A DNA stretch of 16,505 nt from an uncultured Blautia sp. (GCF_937880195.1 NZ_CALFLA010000117.1:1-16505); one strand, 5' to 3'; shown: positions 1-8,273, counted from the first letter of the stretch. The notes: generated from the sequence alone by a model not told the origin. Made by a program: numbers and translations.

Positions 1-17
1 TTGGTTGTTTCTGCCAT
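1..17 (-). CDS. rpoC: RNA polymerase beta' subunit, first codons only (partial)
   Basis: Only the first five codons and part of a sixth are in the window, reading Met-Ala-Glu-Thr-Thr from the ATG at 17-15. An AAAGGGG ribosome site at 27-33 lies 9 bases upstream, and the start is 16 bases after the rpoB stop codon. The identification rests on position, because rpoC directly follows rpoB in nearly all bacteria. The coding stretch is too short to recognise by itself. It would be translated from the same messenger as rpoB and encode the beta' subunit of RNA polymerase. Confidence 0.72.
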
Positions 18-33
18 GTATTCTTTCCCCTTT

Positions 34-3000
34 CTATTCTTCGTCATCAAGAGTTCCGTCGAAGTCAAAGAAGTCTTCTCCTTCTTCCTCGTCTTCCTCT
101 TCCACATCTACAAGTTCTTCACCATCGAACTCCTGCTGTGTATAACCGTGTTTACCGAAGGACTCCTGATCTCTGTCTCTGTTGTGTCTGTCGCCTTCGA
201 TCACGGAACGAAGATCTGTATCGCCGTAATCCACAGTTTCCATGATCTCTACCTCAGTATTGTCGTCTCTTAAAACCTTAACATCAAGACCAAGAGACTG
301 CAGCTCTTTCAGCAGAACCTTAAAGGATTCTGGAATTCCCGGCTCAGGAATATTATCACCTTTGATAATTGCTTCATAAGTCTTCACACGACCTACTACA
401 TCGTCTGACTTCACAGTCAGAATCTCCTGCAGTGTATAAGATGCTCCATATGCCTCCAGAGCCCAAACCTCCATCTCTCCGAAACGCTGGCCGCCGAACT
501 GAGCTTTACCGCCCAGAGGCTGCTGTGTTACCAGGGAGTATGGACCTGTAGAACGTGCATGGATCTTATCGTCTACCAGATGGTGCAGTTTCAGGTAGTG
601 CATGTGTCCGATAGTTACCGGACTGTCAAAATATTCTCCGGTACGTCCGTCGCGAAGACGAACCTTACCGTCTCTGGAAATCGGAACACCTTTCCACAGG
701 CTTCTGTGGGCCTTGTTCTCATCCAGATACTGCATAACATCAGGAGCAAGAGTATCCTGGTATTTTGCACGGAACTCCTCAAAGTCCTCAATGTTTACAT
801 AATCATTTGCAAGCTCCAGAGTATCCTGGATGTCGTTCTCGTTAGCGCCGTCAAATACTGGAGTTGCCACATTAAATCCAAGAGCTTTAGCAGCAAGACT
901 TAAGTGTATCTCAAGCACCTGTCCGATGTTCATACGGGAAGGCACGCCAAGAGGGTTCAGTACGATATCCAACGGACGTCCGTTAGGAAGGAACGGCATG
1001 TCTTCTACAGGAAGTACACGGGAAACAACACCCTTGTTACCATGACGTCCGGCCATCTTGTCACCTACAGAAATCTTACGTTTCTGCGCAATGTAAATGC
1101 GTACGGACTGGTTTACTCCCGGTGAAAGCTCGTCTCCGTTCTCTCTTGTAAATACCTTGGCGTCTACGATAATACCGTACTCGCCGTGAGGAACCTTGAG
1201 AGAGGTGTCGCGCACTTCTCTTGCTTTTTCTCCAAAGATCGCGCGGAGCAGACGCTCCTCAGCAGTAAGCTCTGTCTCTCCCTTAGGAGTTACTTTACCA
1301 ACCAGGATATCTCCCGCACGAACTTCAGCTCCAATACGGATGATTCCGCGCTCGTCCAGATCCTTTAACGCATCGTCGCCCACACCCGGAACGTCTCTTG
1401 TGATCTCTTCCGGTCCCAGCTTGGTATCTCTTGCTTCTGCTTCATATTCTTCAATATGGACAGATGTATACACATCGTCCTGAACAAGTTTTTCACTTAA
1501 AAGGACAGCATCCTCGTAGTTGTAACCTTCCCAGGTCATAAATCCGATCAGCGGGTTCTTACCAAGGGCAAGCTCTCCGTTAGCAGTGGACGGACCGTCT
1601 GCAATTACCTGTCCTGCCTCTACATGCTCTCCCTGGAACACGATAGGCTTCTGGTTATAGCAGTTACTCTGGTTACTTCTGAGGAATTTTGTCAGATGGT
1701 AATCGTCCTTTGTTCCGTCATCATTCTTAATGCTGATATCTGTTGATGTGGAACGAAGTACTGTACCGGCTTTTTTAGCTACGACGCATACACCGGAGTC
1801 AACAGCTGTCTTTGTTTCCATACCGGTTCCTACCACAGGAGCCTCTGTAGTAAGAAGCGGAACCGCCTGACGCTGCATGTTGGATCCCATCAGCGCACGG
1901 TTGGCGTCGTCGTTCTGCAGGAACGGAATCAGGGCTGTAGCAACGGAAAATACCATCTTAGGAGATACGTCCATGTAATCAAACACCTGTTTCTCGTATT
2001 CCTGCGTCTCCTCGCGGAAACGACCGGATACATTCTTATGGATAAAATGTCCATCTGCATCCAGAGGCTCGTTGGCCTGCGCTACGTGGTAATTATCTTC
2101 CTCATCTGCTGTCATATAAACAACATCGTCTGTTACTCTTGGATTAGACGGATCCGCCTTATCAATCTTTCTGTACGGAGCCTCAATGAAACCGTACTGG
2201 TTGATTCTTGCATAGGATGCAAGAGAGTTGATAAGACCGATGTTCGGACCCTCAGGAGTCTCGATAGGACACATACGTCCATAATGAGAGTAGTGAACGT
2301 CTCGAACCTCGAATCCGGCTCTGTCTCGTGACAGACCTCCTGGTCCCAGGGCAGACAGACGTCTCTTATGGGTCAGCTCGCCAAGAGGGTTGTTCTGATC
2401 CATGAACTGAGAAAGCTGTGAAGAACCGAAAAATTCTTTCACTGCCGCTGTTACAGGCTTAATATTGATCAGGGACTGCGGAGAAATATTCTCTGTGTCC
2501 TGTGTAGTCATACGCTCACGTACCACTCTCTCCAGTCTGGAAAGACCGATACGGTACTGGTTCTGAAGAAGCTCTCCAACAGAACGGATACGGCGGTTGC
2601 CCAGATGGTCGATGTCGTCATCGTTTCCAAGGCCGTACTCCAGATGCATATTATAGTTAATGGAAGCCAGGATGTCTTCTTTTGTAATGTGTTTCGGAAT
2701 CAAATCATGGATATCTCTGCGAATAGCATCCTTAATATCTTCCAGGCTGTCATTTTCTTCCAGAATTTTTTGGAGAACAGGGTAATATACTAATTCTGTA
2801 ACACCTAAGTCTTTCGGATCACAGTCAAGCTCAACATGAGCAGAAAGATCTACCATAAGGTTGGAAAGTACCTTGATCTTACGGTCTTCCTCACCCTGGA
2901 TCCATACAAAAGGAGCAGCGCTGTTCTGAATCCTGTCAGCCAGCTCTTTTGTTACGTTTGCGCCTTCCTCTGCAAGGATCTCGCCTGTAGAAGGATCCAC

Positions 3001-3894
3001 AACTGCCTCTGCAAGCTTATGTCCCACAATTCTCTTGTTAAAATGAAGCTTCTTATTAAATTTGTAACGTCCGACTTTGGCAAGATCGTATCTTCTCGGA
3101 TCAAAAAACATTGCCATGATCAGGCTCTCTGCGCTCTCTACTGCCAGCGGCTCGCCTGGACGGATCTTTTTGTACAGCTCCAGAAGACCTTCCTGATAGT
3201 TGGTGGAAGTATCTTTTGTGAAGCTGGCAAGAATCTTAGGTTCTTCACCAAACAGGTCTACGATTTCCGCGTTGGTGCCGATACCCAGGGCACGAATCAG
3301 CACAGTGATCGGAACCTTTCTGGTTCTGTCTACTCGAACATAAAATACATCATTGGAATCTGTCTCATATTCCAGCCATGCACCTCTGTTGGGGATTACG
3401 GTACTGGAAAATAACCTTTTACCAACTTTATCATGTGCGATTGCATAATAGATTCCAGGGGAACGTACCAACTGGCTTACGATGACACGCTCTGCTCCGT
3501 TGATGACAAATGTACCTGTTTCCGTCATTAACGGAAGGTCTCCCATGAAAATCTCGTGTTCGTTGATCTCTTCTGTTTCCTTGTTAATCAGTCTCACTCG
3601 AACCTTCAAAGGTGCGGCGTAAGTCACGTCACGTTCTTTACACTGCTCAATTGTATACTTCGCATCCTTTGCGTCAAATGTAAAGTCGATGAACTCCAGA
3701 CTAAGCTTTCCGCCATAATCCCCGATTGGAGAAATATCATCAAATACTTCTTTTAACCCTTCGTCGAGGAACCATTTGTAGGAATCTTTCTGGACTTCGA
3801 TCAGATTCGGCATTTCCAGGACTTCTTTTTGTCTCTGGTAGCTCATGCGCATGCTTTTTCCAGTTTTTACAGAACGAATTCTGTTTTTTTCCAT
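34..3894 (-). CDS. rpoB: DNA-directed RNA polymerase subunit beta
   Basis: Beta subunit of RNA polymerase, 1286 residues, complete. Family signatures are unmistakable. The rifampicin-pocket segment lies at residues 488-521, with the wild-type equivalents of E. coli S512, D516, H526 and S531 at S495, D499, H509 and S514. [16 protein letters not shown] follows at about 542, [13 protein letters not shown] at 944-956, and [20 protein letters not shown] starts at 1125. No common rifampicin-resistance substitution is visible; G505, at the position of E. coli S522, is probably lineage variation. The start is supported by AGGGGTG eight bases before the ATG; Met16 is a less likely alternative. The C-terminus carries a very acidic tail (20 Asp/Glu in residues 1255-1286) beyond the conserved core. 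The gene has its own promoter at 3989-4017 and is followed closely by rpoC. Confidence 0.99.
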   Translation of the reverse strand: MEKNRIRSVKTGKSMRMSYQRQKEVLEMPNLIEVQKDSYKWFLDEGLKEVFDDISPIGDYGGKLSLEFIDFTFDAKDAKYTIEQCKERDVTYAAPLKVRVRLINKETEEINEHEIFMGDLPLMTETGTFVINGAERVIVSQLVRSPGIYYAIAHDKVGKRLFSSTVIPNRGAWLEYETDSNDVFYVRVDRTRKVPITVLIRALGIGTNAEIVDLFGEEPKILASFTKDTSTNYQEGLLELYKKIRPGEPLAVESAESLIMAMFFDPRRYDLAKVGRYKFNKKLHFNKRIVGHKLAEAVVDPSTGEILAEEGANVTKELADRIQNSAAPFVWIQGEEDRKIKVLSNLMVDLSAHVELDCDPKDLGVTELVYYPVLQKILEENDSLEDIKDAIRRDIHDLIPKHITKEDILASINYNMHLEYGLGNDDDIDHLGNRRIRSVGELLQNQYRIGLSRLERVVRERMTTQDTENISPQSLINIKPVTAAVKEFFGSSQLSQFMDQNNPLGELTHKRRLSALGPGGLSRDRAGFEVRDVHYSHYGRMCPIETPEGPNIGLINSLASYARINQYGFIEAPYRKIDKADPSNPRVTDDVVYMTADEEDNYHVAQANEPLDADGHFIHKNVSGRFREETQEYEKQVFDYMDVSPKMVFSVATALIPFLQNDDANRALMGSNMQRQAVPLLTTEAPVVGTGMETKTAVDSGVCVVAKKAGTVLRSTSTDISIKNDDGTKDDYHLTKFLRSNQSNCYNQKPIVFQGEHVEAGQVIADGPSTANGELALGKNPLIGFMTWEGYNYEDAVLLSEKLVQDDVYTSVHIEEYEAEARDTKLGPEEITRDVPGVGDDALKDLDERGIIRIGAEVRAGDILVGKVTPKGETELTAEERLLRAIFGEKAREVRDTSLKVPHGEYGIIVDAKVFTRENGDELSPGVNQSVRIYIAQKRKISVGDKMAGRHGNKGVVSRVLPVEDMPFLPNGRPLDIVLNPLGVPSRMNIGQVLEIHLSLAAKALGFNVATPVFDGANENDIQDTLELANDYVNIEDFEEFRAKYQDTLAPDVMQYLDENKAHRSLWKGVPISRDGKVRLRDGRTGEYFDSPVTIGHMHYLKLHHLVDDKIHARSTGPYSLVTQQPLGGKAQFGGQRFGEMEVWALEAYGASYTLQEILTVKSDDVVGRVKTYEAIIKGDNIPEPGIPESFKVLLKELQSLGLDVKVLRDDNTEVEIMETVDYGDTDLRSVIEGDRHNRDRDQESFGKHGYTQQEFDGEELVDVEEEDEEEGEDFFDFDGTLDDEE

Positions 3895-3988
3895 TGACGT
3901 TTCACCCCTGTTTTTTTATTTATTACAACATGATCCTGTCTACAATTTTAGGCAAACAGGCATATCTTGCCATAATATAGCATTTTTC

Positions 3989-4017
3989 ACTATAACACAC
4001 TGCTGTCAACCTGTCAA
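3989..4017 (-). promoter_or_regulatory. Strong housekeeping promoter for rpoB
   Basis: On the minus strand there is a perfect TTGACA (4012-4017), a 17-base spacer, and TATAGT (3989-3994) preceded by TGT, which also makes an extended -10. Transcription would begin near 3982, leaving an untranslated leader of about 88 bases before rpoB. The sequence upstream of the -35 (4018-4060) is very A/T-rich. A second TTGACA lies at 4004-4009 as part of a tandem GGTTGACA repeat, but its 9-base spacing to the -10 is not productive. The promoter sits just downstream of the rplL terminator, so rpoBC can be transcribed independently of rplJL. Confidence 0.85.
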
Positions 4018-4052
4018 CCTGAAATGTTATTTTTTCAAAATTTTTTATAAGC

Positions 4053-4087
4053 AAAAGAAAACGCAGGAACACCAAAGCGTTCCTGCG
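4053..4087 (-). terminator. Intrinsic terminator/attenuator between rplL and rpoB
   Basis: On the minus strand a perfect 9-bp stem CGCAGGAAC/GTTCCTGCG (4079-4087 with 4062-4070) and an 8-base loop are followed by TTTTCTTTT. It begins 22 bases after the rplL stop codon. The interrupted U-tract suggests partial rather than complete termination. The same position holds a partial terminator in E. coli, which sets the ratio of L7/L12 to RNA polymerase subunits. Confidence 0.85.
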
Positions 4088-4109
4088 CGTATCTTTTGTA
4101 CAAACCGAA

Positions 4110-4484
4110 TTATTTCAGAGTGATCTTAGCTCCCTCTGCCTCAAGTTTAGTCTTGATGTCCTCAGCCTCAGCCTTGGATGCGCCCTCTTTAACTACCTTC
4201 GGAGCGCCGTCAACTACAGCCTTAGCTTCTTTCAGACCAAGTCCTGTTACTTCACGAACAACTTTGATAACTTTAACCTTGTTCGGGCCTACTTCTGTAA
4301 GCTCTACATCGAACTCGTCTTTCTCTTCAGCTGCTTCTGCTGCGCCGCCTGCTGCTGCAACTACAACGCCTGCTGCTGCGGATACGCCGAACTCTTCCTC
4401 ACAAGCTTTTACAAGTTCATTTAACTCTAATACAGATAACTCTTTGATTGCTGCAATAAATTCTTCTGTTGTTAATTTTGCCAT
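4110..4484 (-). CDS. rplL: 50S ribosomal protein L7/L12
   Basis: The 124-residue stalk protein of the large ribosomal subunit, which recruits and stimulates translation GTPases. The typical layout is visible. An N-terminal dimerisation domain that binds L10 covers residues 1-32. An Ala/Gly/Val-rich flexible hinge runs from about 35 to 53. The C-terminal globular domain (about 57-124) contains [20 protein letters not shown] and ends GAKITLK. Length is normal for the family. A GGAGGG ribosome site at 4493-4498 supports the start. It follows rplJ by 36 bases and is cotranscribed with it. L7/L12 is needed in several copies per ribosome, which fits the terminator directly after the gene. Confidence 0.99.
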   Translation of the reverse strand: MAKLTTEEFIAAIKELSVLELNELVKACEEEFGVSAAAGVVVAAAGGAAEAAEEKDEFDVELTEVGPNKVKVIKVVREVTGLGLKEAKAVVDGAPKVVKEGASKAEAEDIKTKLEAEGAKITLK

Positions 4485-4520
4485 TTTAAATTCCCTCCAT
4501 ATAATATTATTTTTTGAAAT

Positions 4521-5027
4521 TTATTCTGCCGCTGCTGCGGTTTCTCCCTGTGCCTCTGCAATCTGATTAAGCACACGAGCGAAGTTTGTGATCGGAGACT
4601 GAATGCTTCCAAGAAGTTTTCCAAGGAGCTCTTCTCTGGACGGAACCTGAGAAAGTGCCTGGATACCAGCCTGATCATTGTAGTTGCCCTCAACTACACC
4701 TGCGATAAGCTCCAGAGCCGGGAACTGTTTCGCATATTTAGCAAGGATTCTAGCAGGTGCTGTCGCATCTGTAGAAGAGATTGCCAGTGCGTTTGTACCT
4801 TCCAGATGTTTGGAAAGGCTCTCGCAGTCTGTTCCTTCAAAAGCACGTTTCATCATTGTGTTTTTGTAAACTTTGTACTGAACACCAGCTTCTCTTAATT
4901 CCTTACGCAGAATAGTGTCCTGCTCAACAGTAAGACCACTGTAGTTTACAAGAACTACAGACTGAGCGTCTTTAATGCTGTTTGCAATTTCTTCTACGAT
5001 TGGTTGTTTCAGTTCTACTTTTGCCAT
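4521..5027 (-). CDS. rplJ: 50S ribosomal protein L10
   Basis: L10 (168 residues) anchors the L7/L12 dimers to 23S rRNA at the ribosomal stalk base. The N-terminal RNA-binding domain shows the family pattern: SVVLVNYSGLTV near residue 23, KVYKNTMMKRAF around 52-63, then LEGTNALA. The C-terminal helix (about 130-160), which carries L7/L12 dimers, ends in an Ala-rich tail. An AAGGAGG site (5038-5044) lies 10 bases before the ATG. L10 is also the autoregulator of its operon in bacteria: the L10-L12 complex binds the leader at 5117-5203. The usual upstream neighbours rplK and rplA are not here; a divergent envelope gene takes their place. Confidence 0.99.
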   Translation of the reverse strand: MAKVELKQPIVEEIANSIKDAQSVVLVNYSGLTVEQDTILRKELREAGVQYKVYKNTMMKRAFEGTDCESLSKHLEGTNALAISSTDATAPARILAKYAKQFPALELIAGVVEGNYNDQAGIQALSQVPSREELLGKLLGSIQSPITNFARVLNQIAEAQGETAAAAE

Positions 5028-5084
5028 AAATGGTACACCTCCTTATAGATTTTGATATACCGCCGTTGCAATGGATACTGAGAT

Positions 5085-5116
5085 AAAAAAAGCCTCACTG
5101 TACCATGACAGTAAGG
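5085..5116 (-). terminator. L10 leader intrinsic terminator (attenuator)
   Basis: On the minus strand, CCTTACTGT (5108-5116) pairs with ACAGTGAGG (5093-5101) in a 9-bp stem with one G-U pair and a 6-base loop. One C and seven T follow (5085-5091). It ends 57 bases before the rplJ start codon, so it would stop transcription before any coding sequence. Its 5' arm can alternatively pair with leader bases 5182-5190, which suggests regulated read-through. Confidence 0.88.
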
Positions 5117-5203
5117 TCTCCTGTAATCTTATCAGAATACTAAGTCCTCGGTAGGCGTTTTGATCCTTATGCCTTACGGCACCTACTGTCTTCGGCAGCG
5201 TTC
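5117..5203 (-). promoter_or_regulatory. L10 (rplJL) ribosomal protein leader
   Basis: The structured messenger leader is bound by L10 (with L12) in bacteria. The fold is visible. An outer stem is CAGAA/TTCTG (5201-5205 with 5133-5137). An inner stem is GTAGG/CCTAC (5182-5186 with 5151-5155). An apical TGCC-GTAA-GGCA hairpin lies at 5170-5181. The conserved GCCGAAGACAGTAGGTGCC-type block and ACCGAGG also match the known L10 leader family. The leader precedes a terminator, so control here is expected to be premature termination rather than translational repression alone. Confidence 0.88.
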
Positions 5204-5209
5204 TGGAAT

Positions 5210-5238
5210 AGAATATCATGGGTTAAACACTGTGTCAA
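5210..5238 (-). promoter_or_regulatory. Promoter of rplJ-rplL
   Basis: A perfect -35 TTGACA (5233-5238), a 17-base spacer and TATTCT (5210-5215) preceded by TGA (extended -10) lie on the minus strand. The start site would be near 5203, exactly at the 5' edge of the L10 leader. The A/T tracts at 5239-5290 could act as an UP element for the polymerase alpha subunit, as is common at ribosomal promoters. Confidence 0.85.
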
Positions 5239-5280
5239 GAGATTTATTTAAAAAAAATCGTTTTTTTACGATTAAAAATA

Positions 5281-5309
5281 TTTAAAATTTGTTACACTCA
5301 TGTTATAAT
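5281..5309 (+). promoter_or_regulatory. Extended -10 promoter for the CDP-glycerol transferase operon
   Basis: A perfect TATAAT at 5304-5309 is preceded by TGT (extended -10). The -35 at 5281-5286 (TTTAAA) is weak, with a 17-base spacer. Transcription would begin near 5316, about 65 bases before the ATG at 5381. The leader includes a small GC-rich hairpin (ACGGCG/CGCCGT, 5342-5362) that ends ten bases before the ribosome site. Confidence 0.65.
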
Positions 5310-5380
5310 TATGTAATGTTTCAAACAGCAGTTTTTATTTTACGGCGTCTTTGCTGCGCCGTCATTGATATGGAGGACTT

Positions 5381-7489
5381 ATGAGCATTACAAATCAAAA
5401 ATATCCGGGATTTCCCCTGCTGAATAAATGTAAAGGCATTCTGAACATAAAAAAAGCCCAGTCTGCTGACAGCAGCCTTACCCTTACCATAGAATTGCCC
5501 TCTGCCGCACAGAAGGACAGTATTCGCTTCCTTATTCAAAAAGAAAATGATTCAACGCCAGAACAGCTTTCCTTCTGTCCCTTAGAAGATTCTTCCTTCC
5601 TTCTGGATCTTTCTCCTCTTAAGGAAGAAGTTACCTTTGGAAAAAAAGTCACCTTTTGCTTCTTTATAGAATGTATCCAGGACGGGGAGAAACAGCTTTA
5701 TGCACTAAAAGAAGAAACTCCCCCTTCTGTTCTGGCAGACAGATACCGACTGTTTGCCCAAAACCTCTGGCTTTCCCCTTCCCCTGATGTTCTTCCTGTA
5801 GAATATGTGGGAATCGCAGCCGGCAAAGTTAATATGGAGGACTTTTTCTGCGCCGCTCTCTGCAGCCGTAACCACTATCTTGAATTAAGCCACAGCTGTA
5901 ATCTCCGCTCCTTCAAGATGCCCCGGGGAAAGCTCCGCATCTGTTTCGATCTGGAAACCGGAAATTATGAATATACAAAAACAGAACTGGCATTTCGAAG
6001 CAAGCTTGCCAGCGATGCAGCAGCATATGATTTTGAAACAATTTCCACCAAACGCCGGGGAAATATGCTTCGGGTAACTGCCTTACTGGATTTTAACAAA
6101 ATTCAGTGGAAAAGCCTTTACTGGGGCGTGGACGTACATCTTAAAGATTCCATTACCGGAAATACCGGAAAGGTTTCCATTACCATGAACACTCCTTTCC
6201 GAATGTTCCTGAAATTTTTGTACAACAGATCTTTACCGGGAGAAAAGAACTTTTTCCTTTTTCCCTATTATACTGCTGCGAGAAAGCTGGCGTTTACCTA
6301 CCGTGAAAAAAATCCCTATGACGGACTGGACATTGTCTTTAAGGAATTTCTTTCCATGTTCCTTTACCGGATCGCCAAACCATACTGGAAAAAGAAGCAC
6401 ATCCTTCTTGTATGTGAAAAATTTTCTTCCATGGCCCAGGACAACGGCTATTACTTCTTTAAGCACTGCATGGACGAGAATGAAGAAGCATACCTAAAAA
6501 AGAATATTTACTATATTATAACAAAGGATTCTCCTGACAGAAGCAAACTGGCGCCATATAAAGATCATGTTCTGGATTTTATGAGCATCCGCCATATGTG
6601 TTATCTTCTGGCCGCTGACCTTATTGTCAGCTCAGACTCCAGATATCACACCTACCCTCTCCAGAGCCGTCACAGTGTTTTTAACCGCGACATCAAGAAG
6701 ATCCCCTTTGTCTTCCTGCAGCATGGCGTCATTGCCCTGAAACGCGTAGATAATTTTTATGGAAAGGGTCAGAAGGGCGGCAGCGACCTGTTTGTTGTTT
6801 CCACCAATGCAGAAAAGAAGATTATCGTAGATAATTTTGGTTATGAACCGGAGGAGGTAATTAATACAGGTCTTCCCCGCTGGGACGTACTGAAAGACAA
6901 TTCTCAGGGCAAACGGGAAATTCTTATTATGCCTACCTGGAGGAACTGGCTTGATTCTGTGCCGGATAAGGATTTTGAAGAAAGCGATTATTTCCGCAGC
7001 TACATGAGCCTTCTAAATTCCCGGAGGCTTGCAGACATCCTGGAAAAATATGATCTGGAGATTAATTTCTATCTTCACGCAAAATTCCAGGAATATTCCG
7101 ATCAGTTCCAGTCCAAAAGCCACCGCATCCATCTGATCTCCTTTGGTGAAGTGGCTGTAAATGAAATGCTGATGCGCTGCCGAATGCTGATCACAGACTA
7201 TTCCAGCGTATGCTGGGACGTCCTTTATCAGGATAAGCCCTCTCTCTTTTATCAGTTTGACCTGGATAAATACGACGAAGCCCATGGAAGCTATCTGGAT
7301 ATGAAAACAGAGCTTTTCGGCGACAGAGCAGAAAACGAGGAACAGCTTCTCACCCTTTTGGAAGAACAGATCAAAAACGATTTCCGGCTGAAGCCTCAGT
7401 ATGAGGAAATGCGAAAATCTTATTTCCAGTTTAAGGACCAGGCTCACAGCCGCCATATCTGCGAAGAAATCAAAGAAAAACTTTTATAG
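5381..7489 (+). CDS. CDP-glycerol glycerophosphotransferase family protein (TagB/TagF-like)
   Basis: A 702-residue protein whose C-terminal half (about 335-695) matches the CDP-glycerol:poly(glycerophosphate) glycerophosphotransferase fold. Members move glycerol-phosphate or ribitol-phosphate from a CDP-activated donor onto wall teichoic acid or related envelope polymers at the inner face of the membrane. Visible motifs are FVFLQHGV with His448, SDLFVVST near 468, NTGLPRWDVL near 495, ILIMPTWRNW near 514, FYLHAKF with His566, and LITDYSSVCWDVLYQDKPSLFY at 603-624. The two His and the DYSS segment correspond to the active site in characterised family members. Residues 1-330 form a beta-rich region with two short blocks (about 26-108 and 138-270) that I do not recognise. 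There is no signal peptide or clear transmembrane helix. GGAGG lies 4 bases before the ATG. The acceptor polymer cannot be told from sequence, and no other teichoic acid gene is nearby. Confidence 0.88.
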   Translation: MSITNQKYPGFPLLNKCKGILNIKKAQSADSSLTLTIELPSAAQKDSIRFLIQKENDSTPEQLSFCPLEDSSFLLDLSPLKEEVTFGKKVTFCFFIECIQDGEKQLYALKEETPPSVLADRYRLFAQNLWLSPSPDVLPVEYVGIAAGKVNMEDFFCAALCSRNHYLELSHSCNLRSFKMPRGKLRICFDLETGNYEYTKTELAFRSKLASDAAAYDFETISTKRRGNMLRVTALLDFNKIQWKSLYWGVDVHLKDSITGNTGKVSITMNTPFRMFLKFLYNRSLPGEKNFFLFPYYTAARKLAFTYREKNPYDGLDIVFKEFLSMFLYRIAKPYWKKKHILLVCEKFSSMAQDNGYYFFKHCMDENEEAYLKKNIYYIITKDSPDRSKLAPYKDHVLDFMSIRHMCYLLAADLIVSSDSRYHTYPLQSRHSVFNRDIKKIPFVFLQHGVIALKRVDNFYGKGQKGGSDLFVVSTNAEKKIIVDNFGYEPEEVINTGLPRWDVLKDNSQGKREILIMPTWRNWLDSVPDKDFEESDYFRSYMSLLNSRRLADILEKYDLEINFYLHAKFQEYSDQFQSKSHRIHLISFGEVAVNEMLMRCRMLITDYSSVCWDVLYQDKPSLFYQFDLDKYDEAHGSYLDMKTELFGDRAENEEQLLTLLEEQIKNDFRLKPQYEEMRKSYFQFKDQAHSRHICEEIKEKLL

Positions 7490-7502
7490 AAGGAACAGGA
7501 TT

Positions 7503-8273
7503 ATGGATTACCAAAAAGCAGCCCATGCCTTTCAGGAATATCTGAAGGAATACGACCAGACAAATGATAAAATCCGCTTAAAGATCGTCCATACTTACGG
7601 CGTTGTAGATAAAGCCCGGGAAGTCTGCCGCCGTATGAACCTAAATCAGGAAGACACCTCTCTGGCAGAGATCATCGCTCTTCTTCATGATATTGGACGT
7701 TTTGAACAGCTAAAAAGATTTAACAGTTTTGAACCGACTACCATGAACCATGCCGCATATGGGGTTCAGATTTTGTTTGAGGAAGGAATGATACGGCGTT
7801 TTGTAAAAGAAGATTCCTATGATGATATCATACGTACTGCTGTTGCAAAGCACAGTGATTTTATCCTGGAAGGAATCTCGGATCCCCGTACGCTGTTTCA
7901 CGCAAGGCTGATCCGGGATGCGGATAAACTTGATAATTTCCGTGTAAAACTTGAGGATGCTCTTCCTACCTTTATGGGAATGGAAGGAGAAGAAATCGGC
8001 GCTTTGAAGATTTCCCCAAAGGTTTATGATACGATTTTTCAAGACAGTACCATCTTATCCTCCGACCGGGTTACAAAAATGGATTACTGGGTATCGTATA
8101 TTGTTCATGTGTTTGATCTGAATTTCCGGGAAAGCATGGATATTGTGGAAGAAAACAATTATGTCAGCCGTCTGGTAAAAAGGATTCCTTATTCTGACCC
8201 GGACACTGCCGCACAGATGCCTGTTATACAGCGTCACATAGAAAAATATGTCAGAGAGTTTAAAGGGGTGTAG
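7503..8273 (+). CDS. HD-domain metal-dependent phosphohydrolase
   Basis: A 256-residue protein of the HD superfamily, whose members hydrolyse phosphate esters such as nucleotides using bound metal. Likely metal ligands are His30 (KIVHTYG), the defining His62-Asp63 in ALLHDIGRFEQ, His83 (MNHAAYG) and His117 (VAKHSDF), and Asp141 in RDADKLDNF. The substrate is not predictable. The start at 7503 was chosen over an in-frame ATG at 7401 because the latter lies inside the preceding gene. AAGGA at 7490-7494 is well placed for 7503. It begins 13 bases after the transferase stop codon, so the two are cotranscribed. Its last 14 bases overlap the end of the convergent spmA gene. A role in envelope polymer metabolism is only a guess from position. 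Confidence 0.87.
   Translation: MDYQKAAHAFQEYLKEYDQTNDKIRLKIVHTYGVVDKAREVCRRMNLNQEDTSLAEIIALLHDIGRFEQLKRFNSFEPTTMNHAAYGVQILFEEGMIRRFVKEDSYDDIIRTAVAKHSDFILEGISDPRTLFHARLIRDADKLDNFRVKLEDALPTFMGMEGEEIGALKISPKVYDTIFQDSTILSSDRVTKMDYWVSYIVHVFDLNFRESMDIVEENNYVSRLVKRIPYSDPDTAAQMPVIQRHIEKYVREFKGV

Larger units (their letters stand above)
5028..5380. other. 353-base divergent control region between rplJ and the CDP-glycerol transferase gene
   Basis: This is the only stretch longer than 300 bases without a protein gene. Read leftward it holds the rplJ promoter (5210-5238), the L10 leader (5117-5203), its terminator (5085-5116) and the rplJ ribosome site (5038-5044). Read rightward it holds an extended -10 promoter (5281-5309), a small leader hairpin (5342-5347 with 5357-5362) and GGAGG at 5372-5376. 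The shared core 5239-5290 is almost entirely A/T, with A- and T-tracts. It includes an AATCGT/ACGATT palindrome at 5256-5273. Confidence 0.85.

Noticed and set aside
488..521. Search for rifampicin resistance in RpoB (numbers are protein residues, about 2332-2433 in the window)
   Set aside because: The key positions equivalent to E. coli 512, 516, 526 and 531 are all wild type; the Gly at the 522 equivalent is more likely lineage variation.
2836..3414. A 192-codon plus-strand frame inside rpoB
   Set aside because: Antisense to conserved rpoB sequence, with no ribosome site and no domain.
3904..3981. A possible short upstream reading frame (16 codons, beginning MARYACL) in the rpoB leader
   Set aside because: No ribosome site precedes it and the peptide has no attenuator-like codon run; chance is sufficient.
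5256..5273. AATCGT/ACGATT hairpin with a T run as a terminator upstream of rplJ
   Set aside because: The stem is short and A/T-rich and no minus-strand gene lies upstream to terminate. It is better read as part of the A/T-rich promoter region.
7401..7502. A longer start for the HD protein at 7401
   Set aside because: It would overlap the end of the upstream transferase by 89 bases and adds a basic, unconserved-looking stretch. The ATG at 7503 has a suitable ribosome site.
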